From: Phyllostachys edulis
Lineage: Eukaryota; Streptophyta; Magnoliopsida; Poales; Poaceae
Direction of reading: 5' to 3'
DNA length: 64,000 bases
Assembly: GCA_036346405.1 (NCBI GenBank)
Contig: CM070551.1
Location: 58,050,488-58,114,487, forward strand
The position numbers and the translations under genes were made by a program. The notes under the pieces are model-generated. The model did not search any database, was not told the origin of the DNA, and saw nothing but the letters and a program-made list of their open reading frames with translations. Below, piece by piece: positions 33,571 through 44,499 of the stretch (positions are counted from its first letter, which is position 1; each line of letters begins with the position of its first letter).

Positions 33571-34912
33571 CCGAGCAGAGCCCTTGGTCCTGCTGGGGGG
33601 TGTGTGGTGGAGGCCGGCGGTGGTGGGGGCCGGAGTGGGGTGGGGCGTTGCTTCGGACAAGGCTGCTCTGAAGGGAGGGTCTTGTGGCAAAGTCGGCATC
33701 GGGCGGGGTCGCATGAGGGGCGTCGCTAGTCGGCCAAGCCCACACTCAAGGAGAAGAGAAGAAATAGAATAGGGAGAAGAAAGAGATAAGGGGAGAGAGG
33801 GAAGGGCAAAATTGACAATTCACATGTTTTCTCTCTCCTCTTTGGTCCAGAAATAATAAAATAATGGTCTCAGTGTCCTACGGCAAAATTACACTTTTTT
33901 ACAGTGTCTTCTGGCGAAAGCACGTTTTTTGGATGTCCATTGCCAATAGGTGAAATGGACAGTGTCCTGTAGCTAATTATCCCTTAATAATAATTGAGTA
34001 TAAACTTCCAATCCTTGAATTTGGACACTATCCTTGTCACCCTATAATTAATGGTTTACATACTAGTTAATAAGTCTATATCTAAGAGTCATGCTTAGCC
34101 TTGCTTAGATACATTGTCATTTGGGCAATAAATTGCCCGACATCATTCAAACATTTGAAAATGAATTTGGGCTGTCGAGGTGGAGCCTGGCTGTTATTGT
34201 AGCGTCCCGTTTTTGGACGGCGCATAGTAATTACTGTTTTGGTTTTTCTTCTTCGTCATAATTCAAATTACCAAGTATTTGCGAAAACTTTTTTTCCTTT
34301 TCGGTTTGTGTTTCAAATGTAATGTCCTTAACATTTGAAATTCAAATTTCGCGGTTTGGAGTTTCTCCTCTCTTTTGAATCCCCGACCCATTTTCTTTCC
34401 CTCGGCCCAACCCTTGCCGGCCCTTTTCCTCCCCTCCTTTTCCGGCCTGACCCAGAACAAGCCAATTCGGCCCACCTCCTTTCCCAGACGGCCGCTCACT
34501 GGGGTCATATTCTTCTTTCCTCCTCCCCGGGTCAAAGCTGCGGCGCTGCTCTCTATATCCTGTGACGACCGCCTACGCCATGCCCATGCTCCCTCTCCGC
34601 CGCCAGCTCGCACGAGCTCCCCTATGTCGCCCACGATCTCCTCTACGCACCACACCTGCCCCTGCTGCCACCCACGCCTTCCCGAGCCGCCTTCGCCTTG
34701 TCAGCTCAGAGCGCCTCTTCGCCCAGAGGCCAGGCCAAGAAGGCACGATAATGTTCAAGATCAAGACGGACCCCAGTCGCCGCCACATCAGGCCTCACCT
34801 ACTCCCGTGCATTGTCCCCTCCGAGTGCAGGCCACCCATGCCGCGACCGCATTGGGACTCTACGACGACCAACGACTCTCCTCCCTCTGTTGGCATCCCA
34901 TGCTCCTTGGCC

Positions 34913-34918
34913 TATAAA
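34913..34918 (+). promoter_or_regulatory. TATA box of the element D LTR
   Basis: TATAAA in CTTGGCC…GCCCCTCAAG, about 715 bp into the LTR. Confidence 0.6.
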
Positions 34919-36276
34919 GCCCCTCAAGACCTCGAACTCCCAACATCGCCCTTGAGCTTTGGTAAGAAACCACCCCAAAATCGTCGTCTCTTTCTTTTGG
35001 CCGCCGCCGCCTCCACCACCGTCTCGCCGCTCCGGCCACCTCCCGGCACCACCAACCCCATCACCGTGAACCCCCCGCCAACAGGTCCTTTCCTCAAACT
35101 CCCCGAGGATTAGCCACTCTGACCGCCGCCCTGCCTTTCTTCCCGCCTCGCCGCCGCCCTCACTAGCACCGTCGCCGCCTAGAAGCCTCCTCCGCCATCC
35201 CGCTGCCCACTAGCATCGCCTCGCCGAGGGCTACACCATGCTCACCTCCTCGCTCAATCCGCCACCATCACCGAACCGCCGCCGCTGCCACCACACTTGG
35301 CTGGCGACGACCACCATTCCGCACCGCCACCCGCCACCGCCCCGCCACCACACCATCTTCGTGATCCCGTGCTCAAGTCGCCCCACAGAACCCTAGCTCG
35401 CCGGCGCCCGGCAGCGCAACAGCCCTAACTCGCTGTAGGCCTACTCATGAGCGCCCACACGTGTCCTGTTCGGGCTAGCACTGTTTGTAACATCCCAAAA
35501 TTTGGCCTTTCAAAAATCTTTTGATTAGTTACTAGGGAGAAAATTTACCAGCCAATTTTATTCGAATTAATAAAGCTTAACTGGGACTTTCATAAATCAA
35601 AAACAATTTAATATGATTAATCTCAACATCAACTACTATCAAAACTATTTTATTTGGATTTTATGTGCTTGGATATATTTTCTAGATTTATCTAGAATTA
35701 TTCTAAGTGCATTTGCTATCTTCTATTTGCCATTTAAAGTTCTACTATTTTCAAAAAAAGAAAAAGGTATTAAAATCTCAGAATTCCTTTTCGGGCCAAA
35801 TTCTTCCTTTCAGCCCATTCCTATTTCAATCTTTAGCCCGATCCGGCCCATGTTCTCTCAGCCCAACCATTTTCTCAGCCCAAGCCAACCAGTCACTTTC
35901 CTTTTCTTGTGCGTTGCGCCTGCCAGTTTTCATCTCGGCCGCAGCACAAGGCCAAGCTTGGCCTTCCCTTTTCTCCGTGCGCTCGCGAGAAGCCCAGTCA
36001 CTCCTAGGCCCTTTCCTCCTTCCCAGTCCGGCCTGCCTTTCCTTCCCTGGGCCCAAGTCAACACGCGAGCGAAGCCAGCTGAGCCGTCGGACTTTTTTTT
36101 TCATTTCTTTGCACGTGGCGGCTCCTTGTTTTTTCTTTTGTTTCGCTGCCGGTGGGACCGAGCGAACCAAGACGTGCTCTTCTTCTTCAAATCGCCCGGA
36201 CTCGACTCTTGAGTCCGTGTTTTTGCACGACAGAGCGCCACAAACTCCGTTTGGAACTTCTTCCCTCCAAAGGCTT

Positions 36277-36282
36277 TATAAA
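36277..36282 (+). promoter_or_regulatory. TATA box of the E 5' LTR
   Basis: TATAAA in GGCTT…CCTAGCTACCC. The same box is in the 3' LTR at 54777-54782. Confidence 0.65.
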
Positions 36283-38399
36283 CCTAGCTACCCACGCCAA
36301 ATCGGCGCATTGTTTTCCTCTCCCAAAACCCTAATTAGGTTTTCCGATTTTGATCTCGTTACCATAATCCGCCCAAGACCAAGGCCACCGGCTTCATCTC
36401 CAAATAAATTCGCCACCGTTGGTTCATCTCCGCGAGCTTCCACGGCGTTGGGTTCAGATAGCGCATACGCCGTGCTCGCACCATCTTTTCGAGGACCACT
36501 CTTCGCCGTTGTCGTCTTCGTCATCAAAACCGATCGCGGCATCCGTTGTCGATCTACAACTTCAGTGAGATTCTAGCCCTTCCTTGCGCGTCACTTTGTG
36601 TCCCATACTCTCCTCATCTAATCCCCACCTTTAATTTGATTTCTTTGCTGCTGAGCCGCCGCCACCGTGGTTCTTCTCCGTCTCCGGTCACCTTCGAATT
36701 GCCGCTGCTCCGACCATCTTCCGGTTGTTCCGAACCCACCTCAGCGATCCTCGTCATCTCCCCGTCCCGGTGCTCCCTCTTGTTCACTTCGGACGCCATC
36801 CAATCGTCATCACCGCTGTGGCCGTGAGCTCCTCCGCCGCCCAATGCACCACCGCCGGTGAGCCCTTGCTGCCCTGGCTGAGACTCCGCCACCCAAAGAA
36901 TCACATTGTTCAAAGGATCCTATTTTGCCACTTTGCCGGAGCTCCCTCGCCGCGGTTCGCCATCGACGTCGTCATCACCAGTCGCCGGCCATGGCTGCTG
37001 CTCCTGTGTCCTTTGTTTTCCTCGATGCCGAGTCAGCATGCCAAGTCAGCGGCCACATTACCCTTTGATCCCACATGGCGCCCGTGTGTCACGGCCATGT
37101 GGTACACCCCAAATCCAACTGAGCCAAAGAGTCCAAGAACCCAGTCCATGGTACACCTAGCCACTTCCAGTGAGACCCACATACCAATTTATTTTCCTTT
37201 ATTCTTTTTCTGGCGGAAAAACTCCTTGCTGATGTCAGCCGATGTCATTTTCCTTTTCCTTCAGTAAATTAATTCAGCAAATTCATAAATACTGATTTTC
37301 AGTATTTTATGTGATTTCAATCTTCCCAAGCTCACATCTTTTGCATCCGAACTCCGATTGAGTCCATTCAAATTCCTAAATTCATCTCAATTCAATATCT
37401 ATTTATCTGAGATTATTATTTAATTTTTGGAGTTTATTTGTTCTCTGTTGTTTATTTATTTGGTTTATTTGCTTGTTCGCGAGTTGACGTTGATACTGCG
37501 AGAAGTGCTGATCAAGAAGGAGCTGAAGATCAAGACAGTAGAAGATTAAAGATAAATAAAGATTATCATTGTTATAGCAAGGAAAGTCATACCTTTGATC
37601 ATATTGAACCCCGTTTTTGAAAGTTATTTTGATTCAAAGTATTGCATTTACTTTAATTATTTATTTCAATGTTTTGGGATTAGTTAATATCCAATTTGTT
37701 ATGACCTCCTTGTCTAATTGTATGCCATAATCTTTTGTCACCCTAGTTTGGTTTATTTAGTTGGTGCTAGTGTATTACCAACGTGGGTTGGTTAGATGCG
37801 ATTAGATTGCTTAGCCATGCTACGAGTTATCATCTCATGTGAGTCGCAATAATAAACTTGACTAAGTGACTATGGAACTATGTGATAAAACTGTGTGCTC
37901 TATGTGCTATTACTCGTTGATGGCATATGTTGCACTTAACCAACAAGGTGGGAAAAGGTTTTGGACGGGGGCAAGTGGTCCTGTGTGCTTTTATGGTGGA
38001 TCTGTGTTGGCGGGAATGATAGGCTAGAATTTGGAAGTCTTGCCTCGGTAAATTAAGGGCTTAACCTTTTGCGCCATTGAACTGGGCCTTTCGTACAACC
38101 ACATGCCTGGTATGGGACGGGCCTAACTTAGTAAGTTATGGAGTCTTGACATTGATTACTCAGGCTGTAGGTTAGCTGTGTCGGATTGGGTGGAGATGTG
38201 TACTACCAAGTAGTCGCATGTCCAACGGTGTGCGTCTATGGTGGCTAAGCATACCGGGAGTGTCAATGTCGAGATGAAGTTTCTGAAAGGTTTTGTTGTG
38301 ATTGCTCAATCGCATACTTCTGTATGGCGAGACATGGCAGACATGATGAGTTAATCGTATCGTGTGGGTAAAGTGTACAAACTCTCACTACTATAGGAA

Positions 38400-38852
38400 C
38401 CGACATCATAGACGGTTCGGAACCGTCATCACAGACGGTTTCCGAACCGTCTATGTTTGTTGGTCTGTGATAACGAGATATCATCACAGGCGGTACAAAA
38501 CCGCTCGTGATACGAAATATCCTGAGCGGTTTTATTAAAAACCGCTCGTGAAGTCAGTATATCGCGAGCGGTTTCAAGCGAAAACCGTCTATGATTCGAG
38601 AATATCACGAGCGGTTCTAAAAAACCGCTCGTGATAGGAGAATATCACGAGCGGTTCTAAATAAAACCGTCTATGATAGGAGAATATCACGCACGGTTTC
38701 TAAAGAAAACCGTCGTGATTTGTGAATATCACGCACGGGTTTTTTGTAGAACCGCTCGTGATATTCTCTATCACGCACGATTTGCGAGAAACCATCTCGT
38801 GATACTTGCCTTCACGCACGGTTTTAATAAAAACCGCTCGTGATAGCTCATA
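38400..38852. repeat. CACTA-2 left subterminal motif array
   Basis: Repeated ATCACGAGCGGTT…AACCGCTCGTGAT palindromes (about 30-45 bp each) with some ACAGACGGTT versions. Confidence 0.9.
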
Positions 38853-41800
38853 CCCCGCCCGCAATTTTGTTGTTTTCCTGGCTAGCCTCGGGAATTGCTA
38901 GCCATGCCCTCTGAAAACAAGCATTCACGTAAAGCAGATTCAAGCAACCATGACAACTCAAAGTGATCATTACTCAAAATAAATTACAAAAGATCGCATT
39001 TGTTCAAGTATTGTCGCTATAGTTACAACTAGATTACAATTGTTTGCGTTGAGAGGTTTTAGTGGGGTGATGCTCGGGTTGGCGACGGAGTGAAACTCTC
39101 CGTTGTCGTTAATGATTTCGAGTTGATAAAGGCGCAGAGCTTCCTCGAATGTCCTTGATCTCTTCCGCAACGAGTCCATCACATTGTAAATTCAAGGCAC
39201 CTGCCGCTAGCAAGAGTAAAGTGGTAAGATATATATATTTAAATTTATAATTAGGAAATAATTATTTGAGATTGACAAACCTCGTGATCCTTCTTCCTAG
39301 TCAGTAAGGATTAGTCGCATATGATAGCGCACGTAGATTGCACATAACTCATCATCTTTTTCTTTGGCAGACCGCAAAAATAGAATTACATATATAGGTA
39401 TAGTCGGTTCGAGAAGCGTTATTATGAAGTATGATATAGGATTATTGTGTTGTAACGCGTGCATCGAAAATCCATCTGTGTGTTAGTTGGCGCTCTTTCC
39501 ATCAGATATTCCTTTGTTGGCAACATAATTGATGAACGACCTACATGATTCAAAAAGTTATCCTCGCCATTTCAAACGAATGAAGACTACAATAGAGTTA
39601 TGTAAGGAGGAAATGAGCATACCTCTCGAGTATTCCTCTTAGAGTGTCAAGTCGTGCTTGTTGCGGTTTAGGGAATCAAGGTATATCACATGGTTCCTCT
39701 TGGGTATAATAACTAAAAGGATCCAATGGTACCTACTCATGTATGTCGCTATAGTCATTAAACCTAAGTTCGTGGTCACAGATAAAGTACAAATGAAATT
39801 TGTATAGCAAGTAGTGACACTTACCCCCGGTTGTAGGGCACCACTATGTACTTTATGTTCCTCTGTAGAAGCAATGACCTCGTTATGTATTTCTCGACGA
39901 AGGACGAGTCTTGTTGGATGGTTTGCAACGATACCACCTGTGGGTCGAGGAAACCCACCGGTTCTTTCCATTCTCGGACATTTTGTAGCATGTATCTATA
40001 CATAAGCAATGAGTTGTGATATTTATCGGTATTAGATGAATGTAGAACTTGATTGTACGCACTTACAGTGTCCAACATCGTAGAAGCGAGACGTCGAGGC
40101 CAACGAGGTTGAATAGTTCAAATAAATCATTGAAGCCCACGACGAAGTACCTCGTCCGCTGAAGAAATGCTTGTCCTCAGATTCGACGGTGATTCGAAGA
40201 TCGCACCCTTCTTTTGGGTCTTGTCCAAGTACCGTGCATGCAAAGCCCGACAAGCATATCCAACAGACATTAATATCTGCCGAGCACAACGGTTTTCCGA
40301 TGATGTATTTCCGGTATCGCGGACTTCCCGGACTTCTCGGACTCCGGACTTGGGAGGCGCTTTAACGCTCGTTGATTTCGATTTGGCCTTAGCGATTGGC
40401 GGCGTTTTTTGTGAGACGACTCGAACCGATACATCGGCACGCTTTTTGTTGTTCCTTGGCGCCTTCTCCACGGAATCAAGAGGTGGCCTTTTGAGGCTAA
40501 ACATGAGGTGGAGTCATCGAGGGTCCCGTTGGAGAGGAATGGTCGTGTCAGATCGCGGCCTTCTTTGGGTCCAGCGATGTTCTTCTTGGGCCATTGGATA
40601 AAAGAGAGGACGGAATCCCTAATGTTGTGATCTCTTCGTTCGGGCAAATGTCCGGTAGGATGGCTCGGAAATTGACATGTACCATATCCACGGACCTTGG
40701 CGTAACTGCACCACCGGCACGCGGTTGACCGCCTTCCTCGTATGGATACACCATCCTCGCTGACCTCAATACAAAGGGACCCATCCATCCTCACTTGGAG
40801 CTTACAGGCGTCGGCTCCTACAAAACGACACGCAATTAGCTAAGGCGTCGTTAGGGTCTATCTTTGGTGCATTCCATAGATGTACGCTACCTTGATGTTG
40901 TCTATCGGTAATCGGATGTCATGTTCACAATTATCTTGTGACGCGACGCCATCTCCGACGCCGAGGAGGACTGTCTCCCAAATTAGCGGGCGGCTTGCAT
41001 CACTGGCTCATGAGTATATCCATTTGACTCGCAATCTCGCCATCTCTACTTGAAATTGGTTAGTAATCATCTGTACTAACCGGTTGTCGTGTTTCGCCTT
41101 GGATCTCTTCCTAGTCCTATACGCGAGTCGTCCGCGAATCCATGACTCCAAGATACGTGAACCCCAAGGCCTCGCGTGCGACCAGGGTGCTCCTTGTTTC
41201 CCAAGGCGTAGATAGTATATCCTTCTCCCTGCTCGCATGGAAGGAGCCTTGGGAAGCTTGGGCGATCAAGTCACGCCGCAAGAGGTCATCACGTTATTAT
41301 AGGCACTATGAAGTTATGGACTTATTAACAACTTAGTAGTTCGATATATTTACCACACGCTGGGACACTTCGGTCTCGCGGGTTTGTGAAGGAGATCTTT
41401 GCTCAAGACGAGACTTGTGCCTCGCTTTAACCAAATTTTAGGGAACGCTGGTGCGTGACATCGAAACGGGTTCTCCTTCTCCGCCGCCCATTCCTCGATT
41501 TACAGCGCACCAGCCGTGCCGAAGTCTCAGGCGGGTGAGTGTTTCGTGTCCGAGAGCTTTGTGCGCCGACTTTGCTCCTTAAATTCGCCGACATTTTCAT
41601 AGCCACAAAGGTGTCCCATGCTTCGCGTCAAGAATCTATCTTTGCGAAGGGCGTCGACCGTGTTCACGTGCCGTGACAAGAATGCTCTTGAAGGTCCTCC
41701 ACGATTTACCCATCGTGAGCATCGCCGTCCGTCGCACGCGTGCCACATGTGCTTCTGGAATAGTGAACTTCTCCGAAAGTTCTGTCCACAGCGCGCCTTT

Positions 41801-42030
41801 CGCTTCTTTCATCAGGTCCTTCCACCTTGGTGTGGTGATGAGGACCCGTTCCCTTGCAAGTATTCCGCAGATGGTCCGGAATCTCGCCGCTGATCTCTTG
41901 GGACTCAGAGGGACCCCAAAGTCACCGACCTCCGTGATGACGGTAGGCCCAGAGGCATTTTCGATTGTCCTCCGCCATCTCGCTTCCTTGTCATTATCGT
42001 CGACGGTGACGGCGGCCTCGTCGACACCTC

Positions 42031-42156
42031 TTCCATCTGCGGGGTCGGTGTTGGCGGCCTTGTCGGCGCCTCTTCCATCTGCGGGGTCGGTGTTGGCGGC
42101 CTCGTCGGCGCCTCTTCCATCTCTGCGTCGGTGTGGCGAAGACGGTGCCTCTCGCC
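42031..42156 (-). repeat. in-frame 42-bp minisatellite in the CACTA-2 second gene
   Basis: Unit starts are at 42031, 42073 and 42115, exactly 42 bp apart, each encoding MEEAPTRPPTPTPQ or a close variant. Confidence 0.9.
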
Positions 42157-42172
42157 ATCTCGCTTACTTGCT

Positions 42173-42373
42173 CTCAGGAAGAAGTACAAAGGTTGACTAT
42201 AGAGATCAAGATGGCAAATGAAAAGTTGAATGAGCTCATCTCAGGAAGAAGTACAGAGGTTGACTATAGAGATCAAGATGGCAAATGAAAAGTTGAATGA
42301 GCTCATCTCAGGAAGAAGTACAGAGGTTGACTATAGAGATCAAGATGGCAAATGAAAAGTTGAATGAGCTCAT
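42173..42373. repeat. 67-bp triplication in CACTA-2
   Basis: TCAGGAAGAAGTACAGAGG plus GATCAAGATGGCAAATGAAA repeats three times (GGTTGAC at 42191, 42258 and 42325). CACTA-1 has a single copy here. The units are almost identical. Confidence 0.95.
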
Positions 42374-43616
42374 ACAGACTACTAACATTCCTAACACTCC
42401 TTAATCCACGAAATTCTATTCTAACACTCCTAACACTCCTTAATCCACCAGCTTCTCTTGTGATCCCAACAAAATTAATTAGCATTAAAGCATAATTCCT
42501 AAAGAATTTAACACTCCTTAATCCACCAGCTTCTCTAAGGAAATGCGAAGGAGTCACAGACGGTTCTTAATAAGAACCGCGGATTAAACTCTCACCAATA
42601 AAAGGTCTAGAGATTAACAAAGATTATTGCAGACACTAGTCCAACATATTGATTGATGATATTATGTGCTCTCGAAGGAGAGTAGCTAAAGAACAAGTCT
42701 TTGCCATCTCAATCCTATTGTCTATACTCTTCATGAAATGAATATGATAATATAAATTCAAACTATGAGCTCTAAACAATACTTTGCTTAACTGTCAAAT
42801 GATCTCAAGCTAATCTAAAACAGATTAAACTTCCAACAAGCAGAGGTTGACTACAGAGATCAAGATGGCAAATGAAAAGTTGAATAAGCTCATGTAGACT
42901 ACTAGAAGAATCACAAACTAGTCAATATAACTGATCAATTTGCAATAGAACTATGAGCTCAACCGAAATTAACCAATTAACAGTACAACATATTGACAGT
43001 AGCAAGTAATACAATAGAGCTCAAGTATGAACTAACTATCACATTCAATCTCAGTAATACAATATATATATGCAAAGATCAACCGAACTGCCACAGAGGA
43101 GCAATACTCACAGAGAGGATGCCGCACAAGAACTCACGGTGCAAGGAGGAGGCCAATGCAGGGGAGGAGGCCGATGCGGGGAGGAGGGAGCTGGGGGAGG
43201 AGGTCGACACGGGGAGGAGGACGGCGCGGGGAGAAGGCCGGTGCAGAGGGAGAAGGCCGGTGCAGAGGGAGGAGGCCGACACGGGGAGGAGGACGGCGGC
43301 GTCAAGGTCGGAGGCGCCAATGTCGGGGGCGGCGGCACCGAGGTCGAAGGCGGCGATGTCGGGGCTTACGGCCTGGGAGGTGAACGGGGGCGCCGAGGTC
43401 GGGGGCGGCGGCACCGAGGTCGAAGGCGCCGAGGTCGGGGCGCCGAGGGTGGGCAGCGGCGCAGAGGTCGGGGGCACCAATGTCGGGGGCGGCGGCACCG
43501 AGGTCGTAGTCGGCGGTGAAGGCGAGCCCTAAACCCTAGAGGAGGCGAACGAGCGAGCGAGAGCGTAAGGGCGCGGAAAGGAAGTGAGAAGTGAGAGGAA
43601 AACCCTAGCGCTTCCG

Positions 43617-43835
43617 CCTTATAAAAAGTATATCATGACGGTTCGTAATGAGAACCGCTCGTGATATCTTTATCACGAGCGGTTCCATAATAGAACCGCT
43701 CGTGATATGAATATCACGAGCGGTTCTATTATGGAACCGCTCAGATAAAGATATCACTGACGGTTCTCATTACGTAACCGCTCGTGATATATTACCACGC
43801 ATTTGTTGTATAATAAAACCGCTCGTGATAGCCGA
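43617..43835 (-). promoter_or_regulatory. promoter and internal motif cluster of the CACTA-2 second gene
   Basis: The minus strand reads CTTTTTATAAGG (43628-43617), then a leader with CTAGGGTTTTCC. Directly upstream, at 43635-43835, are about four back-to-back palindromes of ATCACGAGCGGTTC and GAACCGCTCGTGAT, the same motif as at both transposon ends. Confidence 0.75.
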
Positions 43836-43990
43836 AAACCCGATGCCAATTTATGATATCCTGCCAAAACATACTGAACCTGGTGAGACATAAATATCCT
43901 GAGAAAACGTAGTGAACCTGCTGAGACAAGTATGATGACAATTATGATAAGTCCATATGAATTCTAACCTGGTGACAAGTATGATGACAA

Positions 43991-44400
43991 GTTCATAACA
44001 CATTTGACTTCAAATTTTCATATCTAATTTAACTCAACTCCAAATCAAGTGAAACCAATTTTGATACTCCACATTACAATGTACGTCCACACATTGACAT
44101 TAATATCAAATATGACAAGTCCATAACAAGTTCATAACACATTTGACTTCAAAATTTCATATCTAATTCAACTCAACTCCAAATCAAGTGAAACCAATTT
44201 TGATACTCCACATTACAATGTACGTCCACACATTGACATTAATATCAAATATGAAAAGTCCATAACAAGTTCATAACACATTTGACTTCAAAATTTCATA
44301 TCTAATTCAACTCAACTCCAAATCAAGTATGATGACAATTTTGATACTCCACATTACAATGTACATTGACATCAATATCAAATATGACAAGTCCATAACA
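43991..44400. repeat. 139-bp tandem repeat, three units
   Basis: GTTCATAACACATTTGACTT at 43991, 44130 and 44269, exactly 139 bp apart. It lies between the internal motif cluster and the 3' end of TNP2. Confidence 0.93.
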
Positions 44401-44499
44401 CATCAACACATGACAATTTCACGTTGACATCAAAATATATGAGAGATTACAAGTCCATAACACATGATGTTATGCAATAAATTAATTACATTGGAGTAA

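Larger units (their letters stand above)
32633..33983 (-). mobile_element. Pack-MULE (Mutator-like element carrying gene fragments)
   Basis: Terminal inverted repeats of about 65-70 bp start GGGGAAATTGGCTACAGG on the left and, inverted, GGGATAATTAGCTACAGG on the right; both continue into CAATGGACATCCAAAAA. The flanking 9-bp duplication is TTAATAATA at 32624-32632 and TTAATAATA at 33984-33992, the size expected of Mutator elements. There is no MURA transposase. The GC-rich interior contains fragments of two unrelated host genes, both readable only on the minus strand. Confidence 0.95.
29138..34197 (+). mobile_element. LTR-F: long repeat-rich LTR, interrupted by element D
   Basis: A probable LTR start, TGTCAAGGCCCGAGC, sits exactly where the older gag stops. 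A promoter (TATAAATA, 29448) follows, then two minisatellite regions, then a segment (about 32380-32560) resembling the mid-part of the E LTR (GAGCAAGGCGAGTCAATACTTTGATCATAT). The LTR is cut at 34197 by element D, so its end lies outside the window. The orientation and LTR nature are inferred from this architecture, because no second copy or primer site is visible. Confidence 0.55.
39000..43540 (-). pseudogene. CACTA-2 second gene: Transposase_24 + Ulp1 (C48) protease-like protein
   Basis: Read right to left: a Pro/Ala-rich low-complexity start (43520-43100), a 14-residue repeat (MEEAPTRPPTPTPQ; 42156-42031), a Transposase_24 block (about 41780-41530), a helical segment (HDNRLVQMITNQFQVEM, near 41080), a basic linker (AKAKSKSTSVKAPPKS) and the protease end. 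There an intron with GTAAGT donor (39824) and AG acceptor (39733) joins VVPYNRG to YHWILLVIIPKRN and YLDSL, supplying the family's His and Asp. The last exon (FEEALRLYQLEIINDNG…ITPLKPLNA) ends at about 39030. In CACTA elements this is the accessory protein beside TNP2. Frameshifts near 40270 and elsewhere break the frame. Confidence 0.8.

Noticed and set aside
33244..33714. Full 156-residue minus-strand frame as a gene
   Set aside because: Only about 47 residues match the ankyrin/CCCH type; the remainder is out-of-frame sequence within a Pack-MULE.
35707..36576. 289-residue open frame
   Set aside because: Lies wholly in the LTR leader of element E. The 3' LTR copy at 54214 is frame-disrupted and no domain is visible. 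An open frame by composition.
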